Assembly: GCF_016406125.1 (NCBI RefSeq)
Contig: NZ_CP066339.1
Location: 3,720,001 to 3,784,000, forward strand
Length of the DNA stretch: 64,000 nt
Source of the DNA: Alicyclobacillus sp. SO9
GTDB lineage: Bacteria > Bacillota > Bacilli > Alicyclobacillales > Alicyclobacillaceae
Reading direction: 5' to 3'
Made by a program: the position numbers and the translations under genes. Under the pieces are notes generated by a model that did not search any database, was not told the origin of the DNA, and saw only the letters and a list, made by a program, of their open reading frames with translations. This document shows positions 1-8,662 of this stretch, one piece after another (position 1 is the first letter of the stretch; each line of letters starts with the position of its first letter).

Positions 1-242
1 ATCGTTCTTATCTCACTGCCCTGTGCTGAAACGGCGAACATGAGACAGCTGCGCTGTGGTTGTCCGTTAACCAGCACAGTACAAGCGCCGCACACACCCT
101 GTTCACAGCCCACATGTGTTCCTGTCAGTCCCAATTCATGGCGCAGCACATCCGATAACAGCCATCGCGGCTCCACGTCAACCGTACGCTGTTCGTCATT
201 AATACTGAGTTGAATCCGGGTCAGATTTTGCTGTGTTGTCAT
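1..242 (-). CDS. coxS: CO dehydrogenase-type small [2Fe-2S] subunit (partial)
   Basis: The N-terminal 80 residues of the iron-sulfur subunit of a molybdenum hydroxylase (CO dehydrogenase/xanthine dehydrogenase family). The gene runs off the left edge, so its C-terminal half is missing. The plant-type ferredoxin motif GCEQGVCGACTVLVNG is visible and supplies the cysteines of the first [2Fe-2S] cluster, which passes electrons from the Mo site to the FAD subunit. The ATG is only 3 nt after the coxM stop codon, so the two are probably translated together. The large Mo subunit (coxL) would be expected just outside the window. The substrate (CO or another small molecule) cannot be decided without coxL. 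Confidence 0.93.
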   Translation of the reverse strand, partial: MTTQQNLTRIQLSINDEQRTVDVEPRWLLSDVLRHELGLTGTHVGCEQGVCGACTVLVNGQPQRSCLMFAVSAQGSEIRT

Positions 243-245
243 GGT

Positions 246-1061
246 TTAATCAAGCCTCCCTGCTGCATTCTGATAGGCATCCTCCGCAACTGTCACGGCC
301 AAGCGCCGCTTATACTCTGGTTCATCAAGAGGGTCAAAGGTTTGTGTTAAATCAATGAACACAGCTTCGCGCTCCTGTCGGTTCTGAGGAAACCTTGTTT
401 CTCGCCGTTCCGGTCCGCCGCTTACGCCGAACCAGGTTACGGCGCCCCGGTCAGTGCCATGGAGTTCCACAAAGGCTCCGGCTAAAGCAAAATCCCCGGG
501 TCTGCGGGCAAATTCCGAAAACCCAAACTGGCTGGTATCAGAAACAGGAACCTCGATGCCCGTAACAAGTTCATTGGGTCCAAGGTCGGTTGTCAGAAAA
601 CCGAGAAAGAATTCTTCAGCTGGCACAGTCCGAGTGCCGTCACTGCTTGCGATTTCGATGTCTGCATGCAGTGCAACCATTGCAGCGGGCAACTCGGAAG
701 CGGGATCGGCGTGGGTTAACGATCCACCGAGCGTACCCCGGTTTCGAATGGCCCAGTGCCCAATTTCTCCGGCAGCTTCCGCTAAGACAGGAAAGTGTTC
801 GTGAACGAGTTTGCTCATATGCAAGTTTTGGTGACGGGTCAACGCACCAATTCTTAATCCTCTGTCTGTTCGTTCCACGTAATCCAGCTCCGTCAGACCT
901 GTAATATCAAGCAGCGTCTCGGGCCGCATCAAACGAAAGTTCATCATAGGAATCAGACTTTGACCGCCTGCAAGAATCTTTGCTTGGGGTGATGACTGCA
1001 ATACCTGTACGGCATCAGCCAAGTTCTCTGGACGGTAATAATCAAAGGCAACCGGCTTCAT
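246..1061 (-). CDS. coxM: CO dehydrogenase-type FAD-binding medium subunit
   Basis: A 271-residue flavoprotein subunit of a molybdenum hydroxylase. It binds FAD and hands electrons from the iron-sulfur subunit to an acceptor. The FAD-binding loop AGGQSLIPMMNFRL lies near residues 31-44, and a second family motif, HWAIRNRGTLGGSLTHADPA, lies near 101-120. Length is normal for the family. An AAGGG ribosome site precedes the ATG at 1061. It sits between the VWA protein and coxS in one minus-strand operon; gene order and spacing support a single complex with its maturation factors. The enzyme is certain at family level; CO as substrate is inferred from the neighbouring coxG/D/E genes. Confidence 0.93.
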   Translation of the reverse strand: MKPVAFDYYRPENLADAVQVLQSSPQAKILAGGQSLIPMMNFRLMRPETLLDITGLTELDYVERTDRGLRIGALTRHQNLHMSKLVHEHFPVLAEAAGEIGHWAIRNRGTLGGSLTHADPASELPAAMVALHADIEIASSDGTRTVPAEEFFLGFLTTDLGPNELVTGIEVPVSDTSQFGFSEFARRPGDFALAGAFVELHGTDRGAVTWFGVSGGPERRETRFPQNRQEREAVFIDLTQTFDPLDEPEYKRRLAVTVAEDAYQNAAGRLD

Positions 1062-1129
1062 GTACTTTCTTCCCTTCGTCGGTATTTTGATATGACTTGT
1101 AGGTTAAGGCCAGGTTTGGCGATGACATC

Positions 1130-2032
1130 CTATCCTCTTAACAAGCCCAGTAAGGTTTTGGGGGAGTGACCTGATTCAATTCCATCCAAATACGGCATCG
1201 CCGCCAGTAAGGTTTTGGTGCGCGGGGAGAAGCCAGGTGTAGCCGCTAATGGATTGATCCAGAGAACCCGCGCACCCGTCTTGTGGATACGAGCAAATGC
1301 TGTTCCGGCCAGCTCCGGATTTCCTCTGTCCCAGCCATCACTAATCACCACCACCCTGCACGGGGGACGAAGCCAGAGCTCACCGTAAATATCAATCCAG
1401 CGGTTTACGACAACCCCAATTTTTGTACCTCCAGCAAAAAGCCCCTGTAACTCAGCCAGTCGATTCGCCGCATCTCGATGAGACCCTCGCAGTAATGCAG
1501 TCATGTCCTCCATTTTGGCTGCGAAAGCAAATACGCCAGTATTGGGACGCCGACCGACAAGACCATGAAGCCAAGGCAAATATAAATCGAAATAATCCGA
1601 CATTGATGCGCTCACATCCCACAGGACGACCAGACGTCCTGGCATTCGATGAGACCTGCGAAACTGCGGTTTTATACCTTGGTTCCCCGCCTTTGCCAAC
1701 GCTTTGATGGTTTTGGACCAGTCCAGGCGTTTTATTCCAGCAGTCAAGAAGGGTCTGCGGCTTGGTATGGACATGAAAGCAGATGACGTCCGTCCTGTGA
1801 TATTGTCTGTCCAGCGCGGTGGTTTCTGAAAAAATCCTCTGTCTAACTGGCCTCCTTCGCGGGTACTGGCCCATGCACTCCCATACTCCGATAGACCGCT
1901 TAGATCCCGTTGCCTGTTTTCCACTTCATTGTTACTCACTTCATTGTTACTCACTTCATTGTTACCCACTTCATTCTCGTTGTGCGAAACTCCGGACTGA
2001 GATTCATCATCACTTCTTGCTTGGGAATCCAT
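1130..2032 (-). CDS. coxE: CoxE-like von Willebrand factor A protein
   Basis: A 300-residue protein with a C-terminal VWA domain. The metal-ion adhesion site is intact: DVSASMS near residue 139, a GGTKIG threonine further on, and SDGWDRG. CoxE proteins work with the MoxR-type ATPase CoxD to mature the Mo-Cu site of CO dehydrogenase. The first 50 residues are acidic, low in complexity and carry tandem NNEVS units encoded by a 15-bp repeat. Start is uncertain: the ATG at 2032 has no good ribosome site, the frame is open back to 2104, and a TTG at 2095 lies near an AAAGGG sequence. The gene follows the ATPase gene directly in the cox operon. Confidence 0.85.
   Translation of the reverse strand: MDSQARSDDESQSGVSHNENEVGNNEVSNNEVSNNEVENRQRDLSGLSEYGSAWASTREGGQLDRGFFQKPPRWTDNITGRTSSAFMSIPSRRPFLTAGIKRLDWSKTIKALAKAGNQGIKPQFRRSHRMPGRLVVLWDVSASMSDYFDLYLPWLHGLVGRRPNTGVFAFAAKMEDMTALLRGSHRDAANRLAELQGLFAGGTKIGVVVNRWIDIYGELWLRPPCRVVVISDGWDRGNPELAGTAFARIHKTGARVLWINPLAATPGFSPRTKTLLAAMPYLDGIESGHSPKTLLGLLRG
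1922..1975. repeat. 15-bp in-frame tandem repeat in coxE
   Basis: The unit CACTTCATTGTTACT is repeated about three times with a degenerate fourth copy. On the minus strand it encodes successive NNEVS/NEV units in the acidic N-terminal tail of the VWA protein. The unit length is a multiple of three, so copy-number change would alter tail length without shifting frame. Confidence 0.8.
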
Positions 2033-2101
2033 ATCACGGGATGTCCCATTACCCGCATTCTCGGGTGTGGAATCGCCCGAATCGAATTCCCCAAGACCCT
2101 T

Positions 2102-2950
2102 TCAGACTCCGTCCAGAAGCTTCGACAAGCGCCCAAGCACCATCTCCCAATCAGAGACGTCCTTTATGACACAACCAAGGGTTGCTCCCATCCATTCTTC
2201 GGAAAAGTCCACTGGCTGGTTGTAAAAGTAGGCCTTAGCCCAATCAATAGATTCAGAGATACCGGGTAGTTTCATTAAATCCCAAGAGCGCAGTGTTTGA
2301 ACCGCCTGGACAATCCGCTTGACTGCGTCTAGTGGTAAACCAGGGACATGTGAGGCTACAATGTCTGTTTCGCTGGACAAATTCGGCCAATCAAGAAACT
2401 GGTAGAGGCAGCGTCGGCGGAGAGCATCGCTTAACGGACGCACCCGGTTGGAAGTCAACACAACAACAGGCGCCACGTTTGTCGATACAGTCTTCCATTC
2501 AGGCACCGAGATTTGAAAATCAGCTAGAAACTCAAGCAAGAGTGACTCGAATGCCATATCTGTCCTGTCAACCTCGTCTATGAGCAACACGGCTCCCCTT
2601 TGTGAAAGCAACGCTTTCATCAATGGTCGAGGCAAAAGGTAGTCTGCGGTAAAAATATCTGCGTCCTCGTTGCGCCGCAACTCGACAAGTTGTCTGTGAT
2701 AGTTCCAGTCGTAGAGGGCTTGCGTGTCATCAAGTCCTTCGTAGCACTGGAGCCGAATCAGCTCCCGATTCAAAACGGTTGCCATGGCTTGTGCCAATGC
2801 GGTTTTGCCCACGCCCGCAGGGCCCTCTAATAACAGGGGTCGACTCATGTCCAGTGCCAGTAACGTCATTTCAGACAACTTCTCATCTGCCAAATATCCA
2901 GTGTCTCGAAGCCTGCTTTGCAATTCAACACGACTCGTAAGGGTCTTCAT
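2102..2950 (-). CDS. coxD: CoxD-like MoxR-family AAA+ ATPase
   Basis: A 282-residue MoxR-type AAA+ ATPase expected to act as a chaperone in maturation of the CO dehydrogenase active site together with the VWA protein encoded next. Walker A is GPAGVGKT, Walker B is AVLLIDEVDR, and the sensor/arginine region reads TSNRVRPLSDALRRRC. The start MKTLTSR at 2950 is chosen because AAGGCG lies just upstream and the codon follows the coxG stop by 1 nt; a longer open frame upstream would overlap coxG. The stop is directly followed by the VWA gene. Family assignment is firm; the exact role comes from studied cox clusters. Confidence 0.9.
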   Translation of the reverse strand: MKTLTSRVELQSRLRDTGYLADEKLSEMTLLALDMSRPLLLEGPAGVGKTALAQAMATVLNRELIRLQCYEGLDDTQALYDWNYHRQLVELRRNEDADIFTADYLLPRPLMKALLSQRGAVLLIDEVDRTDMAFESLLLEFLADFQISVPEWKTVSTNVAPVVVLTSNRVRPLSDALRRRCLYQFLDWPNLSSETDIVASHVPGLPLDAVKRIVQAVQTLRSWDLMKLPGISESIDWAKAYFYNQPVDFSEEWMGATLGCVIKDVSDWEMVLGRLSKLLDGV

Positions 2951-2951
2951 A

Positions 2952-3401
2952 CTACGCCTTGGATGCCTCATTAGCTGACTGTAAAACGTGGTTAAAAAAC
3001 TGGTTGATAAGCATTCTTGCCACACCGGAGAGCATCCGCTGACCGACGCCTGCCACAGTGCCCCCGACTTTAGCTTCACCGTTATAGGAAAGAGTCGTGC
3101 CATTGTCCGCGGGGGCAAGAGTCATCTTGACGTCAGCGTCCATGAAACCAAGTTGCCCTTCACCATGTACAACCAATCGGTAACCCTTGCCGGGATGAAC
3201 ATCTTTCAGGTCGAGTTGCCCGTCGTACGCACCTTTAATACCGCCTACTCCAACCTCCATAGAAGCCTTAAAAGAGTGTTCTGTAATGCGCTCCAGTGAC
3301 TTCATCCCCGGCATAGCCTTGACAATCACGTCAGGATTCGTGAGTAACTTGAACGTGTCTTCCGGGGATGTCGGAAAATCTTTCGTACCTGAGACGAGCA
3401 T
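2952..3401 (-). CDS. coxG: CoxG family protein (SRPBCC fold)
   Basis: A 149-residue carbon-monoxide-dehydrogenase subunit G family protein with the SRPBCC hydrophobic-pocket fold. It matches the family along its whole length: an N-terminal FPTSPEDTFKLLTNPDVI, a central GIKGAYDGQ and a C-terminal GVGQRMLSGVARMLINQFF helix. In cox clusters this protein is linked to anchoring the enzyme or delivering quinone. It is the first visible gene of the minus-strand cox operon and has an AGGAGGG ribosome site before its ATG. The downstream ATPase gene begins 1 nt after its stop codon. Confidence 0.9.
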   Translation of the reverse strand: MLVSGTKDFPTSPEDTFKLLTNPDVIVKAMPGMKSLERITEHSFKASMEVGVGGIKGAYDGQLDLKDVHPGKGYRLVVHGEGQLGFMDADVKMTLAPADNGTTLSYNGEAKVGGTVAGVGQRMLSGVARMLINQFFNHVLQSANEASKA

Positions 3402-3477
3402 GGACTCCCTCCTACATTTTTGATAGGTCTCATATAGCTGTGAGAATATACACGTTCATTTTATCAGAGTTGTGAAT

Positions 3478-4215
3478 TTAATTTGAAATTTTATGTGAAG
3501 ATGAGTGTGGGACATCCCTTGGCTCGATTCTTGCCGGTCCATGTGCAACATCATGAAGGTCAAGGCGATACAAGAGAAACTCTTCTCCGCTGTGACTGAT
3601 ATGGGTTCTCTGAAGCTTCCAGCCAAATTTTTCGTAAAATGCACCAGCTCCATTCATACCTGCTGGCGCTGTCACCAAATCGATATAGCGCACGCCTCTC
3701 TCTATGGCCAACGATTGGTATGAAAGGATTAGGGACGTGCCCACACCGGCAGATTGTACGTCGCTGTTTACGAATAAGTGAGTGATATCACTGACCTTGG
3801 TAACAAGGGAAGTTGTAATGACGGCATCCGTCTTTGCATTTCTCTTTATACTCCGGAGAACCCCTTGGGTATAGCGTCTTATCCGGGTTCGTACAAGCTC
3901 TTTGGCCAGTTTCGCGTGAAGCAGAGCTTGAATGGAAATTAGAAACGCGAAATACACACCGTGACGGCGAGTCAAGTAACGATAGTGAAGGGACGGGTTT
4001 AACGTTCCAAGTAATGCGCCCAGTATCATATCTGTGTCCTCATCCACTGCAACCAGCGCCACTGCATGTTTGCTGTCTGCAAATGCACGATAGTAGCGTT
4101 TCAAGAAGCGGGGCCCAAATCGAACAATAAACTCTTCGCTTAACATCTCCTGATGGAGTTTGGCGACCACATCCAGGTCATTCCTATCCACCGCGCGCAC
4201 GGCAATTCTGCTCAT
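3478..4215 (-). CDS. GNAT family N-acetyltransferase
   Basis: A 245-residue acetyltransferase of the GNAT fold. The acetyl-CoA loop appears as QSAGVGTSLILSYQ near residue 180, followed by the usual GAGAFYEKFGW segment that closes the fold. A basic central helix (about residues 95-135) separates the two halves, which is longer than in minimal GNATs. The ATG at 4215 has a clear GGAGGT site. It stands alone between the cox operon and ptsI, and the substrate cannot be inferred from sequence or context. Confidence 0.85.
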   Translation of the reverse strand: MSRIAVRAVDRNDLDVVAKLHQEMLSEEFIVRFGPRFLKRYYRAFADSKHAVALVAVDEDTDMILGALLGTLNPSLHYRYLTRRHGVYFAFLISIQALLHAKLAKELVRTRIRRYTQGVLRSIKRNAKTDAVITTSLVTKVSDITHLFVNSDVQSAGVGTSLILSYQSLAIERGVRYIDLVTAPAGMNGAGAFYEKFGWKLQRTHISHSGEEFLLYRLDLHDVAHGPARIEPRDVPHSSSHKISN

Positions 4216-4386
4216 ATGTACCTCCGTAGTATTGCTCGAATTTATCCTTAATCTGGACAGAACGGCAAATAATAATGCAAACAAATAAAAAAGAGTGAGA
4301 AGTCGCTAGAAACCCACTCATAACCGTGTTGCCATTCTCGAATCTGCGCGTTGAACCACTCACTGCACCAGCAATTGCCAACCTGC

Positions 4387-4392
4387 TATAAT
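4387..4392 (+). promoter_or_regulatory. Extended -10 promoter candidate for ptsI
   Basis: TATAAT preceded by TGC gives a perfect extended -10 element, 87 nt before the ptsI start. No good -35 lies at the right distance, which extended -10 promoters tolerate. The rest of 4216-4478 shows no gene. Confidence 0.5.
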
Positions 4393-4478
4393 TAAAAAAA
4401 TACGACTTCAAACGGATGCATTGAGACGAACTGACATCCACGTCTAGCAAGGAACAGTACATGATGGAGAAGGTGAAC

Positions 4479-6203
4479 ATGAGTATGACGGAGTCATTCA
4501 AGGGTGTTGCAGCATCCGCAGGAGTTGCCATTGGCATAGTGCACATTTATCGAACTCCAAGCCATAATGTCACCCCTACTATTGTCAGTGATTCGGAACG
4601 TGAAGCGGTTCGCTTTTTAAAGGCGATTGAGGATGCCGTGACAGAAATCGAAGAAATTAAAGAAAAAATTGCCGCCGACCCAACGATTGATGCAGAGCAC
4701 GGTAAGATTATTGAAGCACATAGAATGATTTTGAAGGATCCAGCGTTTGCGGACAGCATCGCGGAGCAAATTCGGAGTACTTCTAAAAACGCAGAAGCTG
4801 TACTGCGGGATAAGACCGACGAACTTGTTGCCATGTTTGAAACCATGGACGACGAGTATATGCGGCAGCGAGCATCCGACATACAAGACATTTCGGGCCG
4901 CGTAATGGCCAAGTTGTTTGGTCTTTCTTACGGATTTAATGCAAGTGAATCGACAGATATCATTCTTGTTGCCGATGACTTACACCCGTCAGACACCATC
5001 GAACTCGACTTGACACGCGTGAGAGGATTTGCAACAGACGTCGGAGGTCGTACTTCTCACACTGCGATAATGGCTCGAACCAGGGGGATTCCCGCAGTTG
5101 TAGGAGCCCAAGCCCTTTCTGAAACAGCTGTTGACGGTATGGTTGCGATTGTTGACGGCGGCTCCGGTGAGGTGCATCTGAATCCAACTTCAGACGAGAT
5201 ATCATTCTACGAGGCCAAGGCGCGTACAGATGCAGATAAGCAGCGTCAGCTCCACCAATTACTCAATGAGCCCTCCACAACCACTGATGGATTCTGCGTC
5301 GAACTAGCTGCCAATATTGGAGTGCCCGAAGATGCAATCGCAGCAATGGAGAATGGTGCTGAAGGAGTAGGCCTATTCCGCTCGGAATTTTTGTTTATGA
5401 ACCGCCACGAGCTTCCTTCTGAAGAGGAGCAATTTGAGGCATACCGCAGGGCCGTTTCTACAATGGACGGCAGACCAGTCATCATACGAACCATGGATAT
5501 CGGCGGCGACAAATCGTTGGAGTATTTGAATCTTCCGCGCGAGCTCAATCCATTCTTGGGATACCGGGCCATCCGCATAAGCCTGGACCAGCAATCCCTG
5601 TTTCAAACACAGGTGCGAGCCATATTGCGGGCTAGTCACTATGGCAAAGTAAAAATTATGTATCCCATGATTGCTACACTGGAGGAAGTTCGACAAGCCA
5701 AAGCAGGGCTGGAGGCGGCTCAAGAGGAATTGCAAAGGGAAGGTATAGCTTTCGACGCCGGCTTGGAACAAGGCATCATGATTGAAGTTCCCGCTGCAGC
5801 CATTTCTGCGGAACAGTTGGCACCAGAAGTAGACTTCTTCTCAATTGGAACCAATGATTTAATACAGTACACAATGGCAGCGGATCGTATGAATGAAAAA
5901 GTTTCCTATTTATATCAACCCTATCATCCGGCCATTCTGCGGCTGATTAAGATGGTCATTGACGCAGCACACCATCACGGAAAATGGGCAGGGATGTGCG
6001 GTGAAATGGCAGGAGACATAAGAATTGTGCCGATACTCCTTGGTCTTGGCATGGATGAACTGAGCATGAGTCCGTCTTCTATTTTGGAAGTTCGAGAGTT
6101 GGTGCGAAACTCCAATCAGGGCAACCTGCGGACATTGGCCGAAGAACTGATACAACAACCTAGTTCAACTGCCGTGCAGGAATTATTGCAACGGTATCGA
6201 TAG
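4479..6203 (+). CDS. ptsI: Phosphoenolpyruvate-protein phosphotransferase (enzyme I)
   Basis: Enzyme I of the sugar phosphotransferase system: takes phosphate from phosphoenolpyruvate onto a histidine and passes it to HPr in the cytoplasm. The phosphohistidine motif GGRTSHTAIMARTRGIPAVVG places the active His near residue 194. The PEP-binding C-terminal barrel shows FRSEFLFMNR, RTMDIGGDK and FFSIGTNDLIQYTMAADR, and the catalytic Cys lies in GMCGEMAGD. The start at 4479 is chosen for its GGAGAAGGTG site and gives 574 residues, the usual size; an earlier in-frame ATG at 4461 lacks a ribosome site. No ptsH gene lies next to it, which is unusual for Bacilli. Confidence 0.96.
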   Translation: MSMTESFKGVAASAGVAIGIVHIYRTPSHNVTPTIVSDSEREAVRFLKAIEDAVTEIEEIKEKIAADPTIDAEHGKIIEAHRMILKDPAFADSIAEQIRSTSKNAEAVLRDKTDELVAMFETMDDEYMRQRASDIQDISGRVMAKLFGLSYGFNASESTDIILVADDLHPSDTIELDLTRVRGFATDVGGRTSHTAIMARTRGIPAVVGAQALSETAVDGMVAIVDGGSGEVHLNPTSDEISFYEAKARTDADKQRQLHQLLNEPSTTTDGFCVELAANIGVPEDAIAAMENGAEGVGLFRSEFLFMNRHELPSEEEQFEAYRRAVSTMDGRPVIIRTMDIGGDKSLEYLNLPRELNPFLGYRAIRISLDQQSLFQTQVRAILRASHYGKVKIMYPMIATLEEVRQAKAGLEAAQEELQREGIAFDAGLEQGIMIEVPAAAISAEQLAPEVDFFSIGTNDLIQYTMAADRMNEKVSYLYQPYHPAILRLIKMVIDAAHHHGKWAGMCGEMAGDIRIVPILLGLGMDELSMSPSSILEVRELVRNSNQGNLRTLAEELIQQPSSTAVQELLQRYR

Positions 6204-6276
6204 AAAAGGAGATAAGTTGCGCTGCGCAGTGCATCCGGAACCGTGGTCCATACCAATGTGGAGACAAGCGGATGAA

Positions 6277-6303
6277 GGAGAGACGGGACTTTCCCGCTTC
6301 TCC
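6277..6303. terminator. Possible ptsI terminator hairpin
   Basis: GGAGA / TCTCC with an inner CGGGA / TCCCG stem forms an interrupted hairpin about 75 nt after ptsI. There is no T tract, so termination is only a possibility. Confidence 0.3.
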
Positions 6304-6419
6304 TCCAGTCACATTCAGACTCCAAGTTTTACAACGCCCCATTCGGATACTCGAACTTGTGCGAGCCAACGTCTTGCCTTCTCAGTCCCCATTCTAATTT
6401 TCACTTATAGCTTGATTCT

Positions 6420-6839
6420 CTACACTGTCTTTATGTCAAACGCATCGTGCAGCAAATTCCAATTCCCAGGAAACTTATTGGGCAAAACCCAATAGGTAAC
6501 GCCGCGCAAATTGTATTCGTAAAGAAGATTTAACTTTGCTGCGATGCTCAGTGCATCTTCATACCAGACAGTATGTTTTTGCCCACCCTCAACATAATCG
6601 AATTTGGGCGATGCGGACTGGGGCTCAAATTCTATGGGCGACTCCTTCGCTATGGCAAGGTTTTGTGCCTTATTACAAGACATCCCCTTTGCCAGCGTTC
6701 CTTTTTGCCAAGGAATCTGCCAGTCATATCCGTACAACACGAGTCCCAACAGTATTTTCTTTGAGTCCATCACACTCGTCGCATAGTCGAGAACGGCCTT
6801 CACCTGATTGATGGGAGCGACGGCACGAGGGGGTCCTCC
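6420..6839 (-). pseudogene. sleL: C-terminal fragment of SleL/YaaH-like spore glycosidase (interrupted gene)
   Basis: The last 137 codons of a glycoside hydrolase family 18 protein with the SleL/YaaH pattern (PRAVAPINQVKAVLDYA, then ILLGLVLYGYDW, then GVTYWVLP near the end). It has no start codon or ribosome site of its own. The matching N-terminal part lies 16 kb away at 22917-23783. Joining the two at the shared GGTCCTCC core gives GWVGGPPRAVAPINQ with no frame change and a 428-residue protein, the usual size of this family. The fragment is therefore probably not decay but one half of a gene that excision would restore. SleL-type enzymes degrade cortex peptidoglycan fragments during spore germination. 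Confidence 0.93.
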
Positions 6840-6857
6840 GACTACCAACTTACTACA
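6832..6857. other. attL of the integrated element
   Basis: The 8-bp core GGTCCTCC (6832-6839) is followed by the element-side arm GACTACCAACTTACTACA (6840-6857). The arm is the inverted copy, with one mismatch, of the arm found at the other end of the element. The stop codon of the adjacent serine recombinase (6853-6855) lies inside this arm. Confidence 0.9.
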
Positions 6858-8406
6858 TAGCGCTATGCAGAGGCTTCTCAAAACGGTAATCAATACGTAT
6901 TTGTTTACTACCCCCTGTGCCATCCAAAACAGTCACTTTTACTACAAATAGCTTCAAAATTTCACGTGTCAATCTGGCATCAGTAGTATCAACACTCAGG
7001 AAGTCCTTCATTGCCTGCCGTATCAGTCTCTCCGCGTCGAGTTCCTCTTTTTTGGCATCAATCTGGTGCATTAAGTGGTCGCGATTTCTTTGAAGGCTTT
7101 TCAATCGCGCCTGAATGGTCTTGTTCATTTGTAGATATTGTTCATCCAAGAGCAATCCATCAGTATATTTATCGAACAATTGTTGCGATCGATCAATTTC
7201 CAATGCAATTTTATCGCGAATTAATTTTAATTGTTGCTCATTTTCTTCTGTTGATGGTTGCGGAATCACAAGCCCTTCATACTGAATGGCTTCAAGAACT
7301 TCTGTTCTAATGCTCGATAGCACAGCCTGCTCCAAATCATGCGCACGAATATATCCGCTGTTGCAAGCTGCTTGCCCCGATTCACGCTTACGGATACAAC
7401 GATAATAGGCTGTCCCTGCAGGATTGTAGTTAATCGTCATGGCACTGCCGCACCGACACATCAGCAGCCCCTTGGTCAACAAGTAGCCGTTATCAGTTGG
7501 TCCAGATGTTGGGCGTCGTTTGTTCATCGTCTCTTGCACTTTCTGAAACACGTCCCTTGACACGATACCTGGATGTGCATTTTCACATACAGTTAAGCGC
7601 TGAGGGTCATTCACCCACACGGCTCGCTTCTTTCGTGCTAAAGGATCGGATGCGTCAGGGAGTGCCATACGCTTTTCTCGTCGTCCGTATACCACATCAC
7701 CAACATAGACAGGGTTTCGAAGAAGACGCGAGATGTTTCGCTGTGTCCACAGGTTCCCCCGCTTGGTGTAACGACCCTCATTGTTTAATACGTGGGTAAT
7801 CTTACGAGCACCGTATCCGCCGAGATACATATTAAAGATGTCTCGAATCACTGGAGCAAACGTCTCGTCAATTTCAAGATGCTTTGTCTCGCGATTGAGA
7901 ATAAACCCATCTGGGGCTTGCCCATTCCACTTGCCTAACTGTGCCTTTTGTGATGCCCCCACACGCACACGAATCGCCGTCTTCTCCGATTCTGCCTGTG
8001 CCAGGGCACTGTGAATCGTAAAGATAAATTCCGCATTATCATGTTGACTATCAAAATTCTCTTCCATGGAAACGACTCGTACGCCACATGCTGTCAACGT
8101 TCGCAGCATCAAGAGGGCATCAACTGTATCACGGGCAAATCGGGAAATCCCCTTAAAGAGTACCACTTCAAATTGATGCGCTCGGGCATCACGGATCAAC
8201 CGTTGTACTGCAGCTCTCTTTATCATGCTCGTCCCTGTAATGCCTTCATCAACGTAAATGAACGCATCAGGTGTTAGCCAATGTGTCCCGTCGTCAAGGC
8301 TTCGACGTCGGGCGTTCTCTCTGCAGTAGCTGATTTGATGTTCAATGGAATCGCCTTTGAGTTGCGAATCATCCGATACACGAGCATAAATCGCACAAAC
8401 AGTCAT
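6853..8406 (-). CDS. Large serine recombinase 1 (probable integrase of the element)
   Basis: A 517-residue large serine recombinase. The N-terminal resolvase domain starts CAIYARVSDDSQ with catalytic Ser11, followed by the recombinase domain, a zinc ribbon (MCRCGSAMTIN ... YYRCIRKRESGQAACNSG) and a long coiled-coil region near residues 385-455. GGAGGT precedes the ATG. Its stop codon lies within the attL arm, and this is the only recombinase next to an attachment site, so it is the best candidate for integration and excision. The start overlaps the stop of a small upstream gene (ATGA). Comparable enzymes (SpoIVCA, SprA) remove elements from sporulation genes. Confidence 0.95.
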   Translation of the reverse strand: MTVCAIYARVSDDSQLKGDSIEHQISYCRENARRRSLDDGTHWLTPDAFIYVDEGITGTSMIKRAAVQRLIRDARAHQFEVVLFKGISRFARDTVDALLMLRTLTACGVRVVSMEENFDSQHDNAEFIFTIHSALAQAESEKTAIRVRVGASQKAQLGKWNGQAPDGFILNRETKHLEIDETFAPVIRDIFNMYLGGYGARKITHVLNNEGRYTKRGNLWTQRNISRLLRNPVYVGDVVYGRREKRMALPDASDPLARKKRAVWVNDPQRLTVCENAHPGIVSRDVFQKVQETMNKRRPTSGPTDNGYLLTKGLLMCRCGSAMTINYNPAGTAYYRCIRKRESGQAACNSGYIRAHDLEQAVLSSIRTEVLEAIQYEGLVIPQPSTEENEQQLKLIRDKIALEIDRSQQLFDKYTDGLLLDEQYLQMNKTIQARLKSLQRNRDHLMHQIDAKKEELDAERLIRQAMKDFLSVDTTDARLTREILKLFVVKVTVLDGTGGSKQIRIDYRFEKPLHSAM

Positions 8407-8570
8407 AAGTGTTTACCTCCGCTCACCGATTTGGTGTGCGAAGGATGGATAGGGTTAGATAAAGTGTATCGATTGAGGACAAGGAGTTCAATCATTTGCT
8501 GTGTCAATTGTTGGATGGGATGCTTTCCGTATGTAACTTCGGTCACGACAATCTTATTTGGTCTTCGCAC
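8403..8570 (-). CDS. Small protein coupled to recombinase 1
   Basis: A 55-codon open frame starting with GTG at 8570, with GAGGGG 8 nt upstream. Its TGA overlaps the recombinase ATG as ATGA, a sign of translational coupling. The peptide begins VRRPNKIVVTEVTYGKHP and has an amphipathic helix around QQLTQQMIELLVLN. No family is recognised. A 65-residue gene occupies the same relative position before recombinase 3, so small leader genes before recombinases seem to be a feature of this element. Coupling, or a role in directing recombination, is inference. Confidence 0.5.
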   Translation of the reverse strand: MRRPNKIVVTEVTYGKHPIQQLTQQMIELLVLNRYTLSNPIHPSHTKSVSGGKHL

Positions 8571-8662
8571 AAGCATCACCCCTCAGGACATGCTTATGCA
8601 AAGACAGATTGTCCACTTGCAGAATAAAAAAAGATGTGTTTTCTACACATCTAAGAGCCGCT

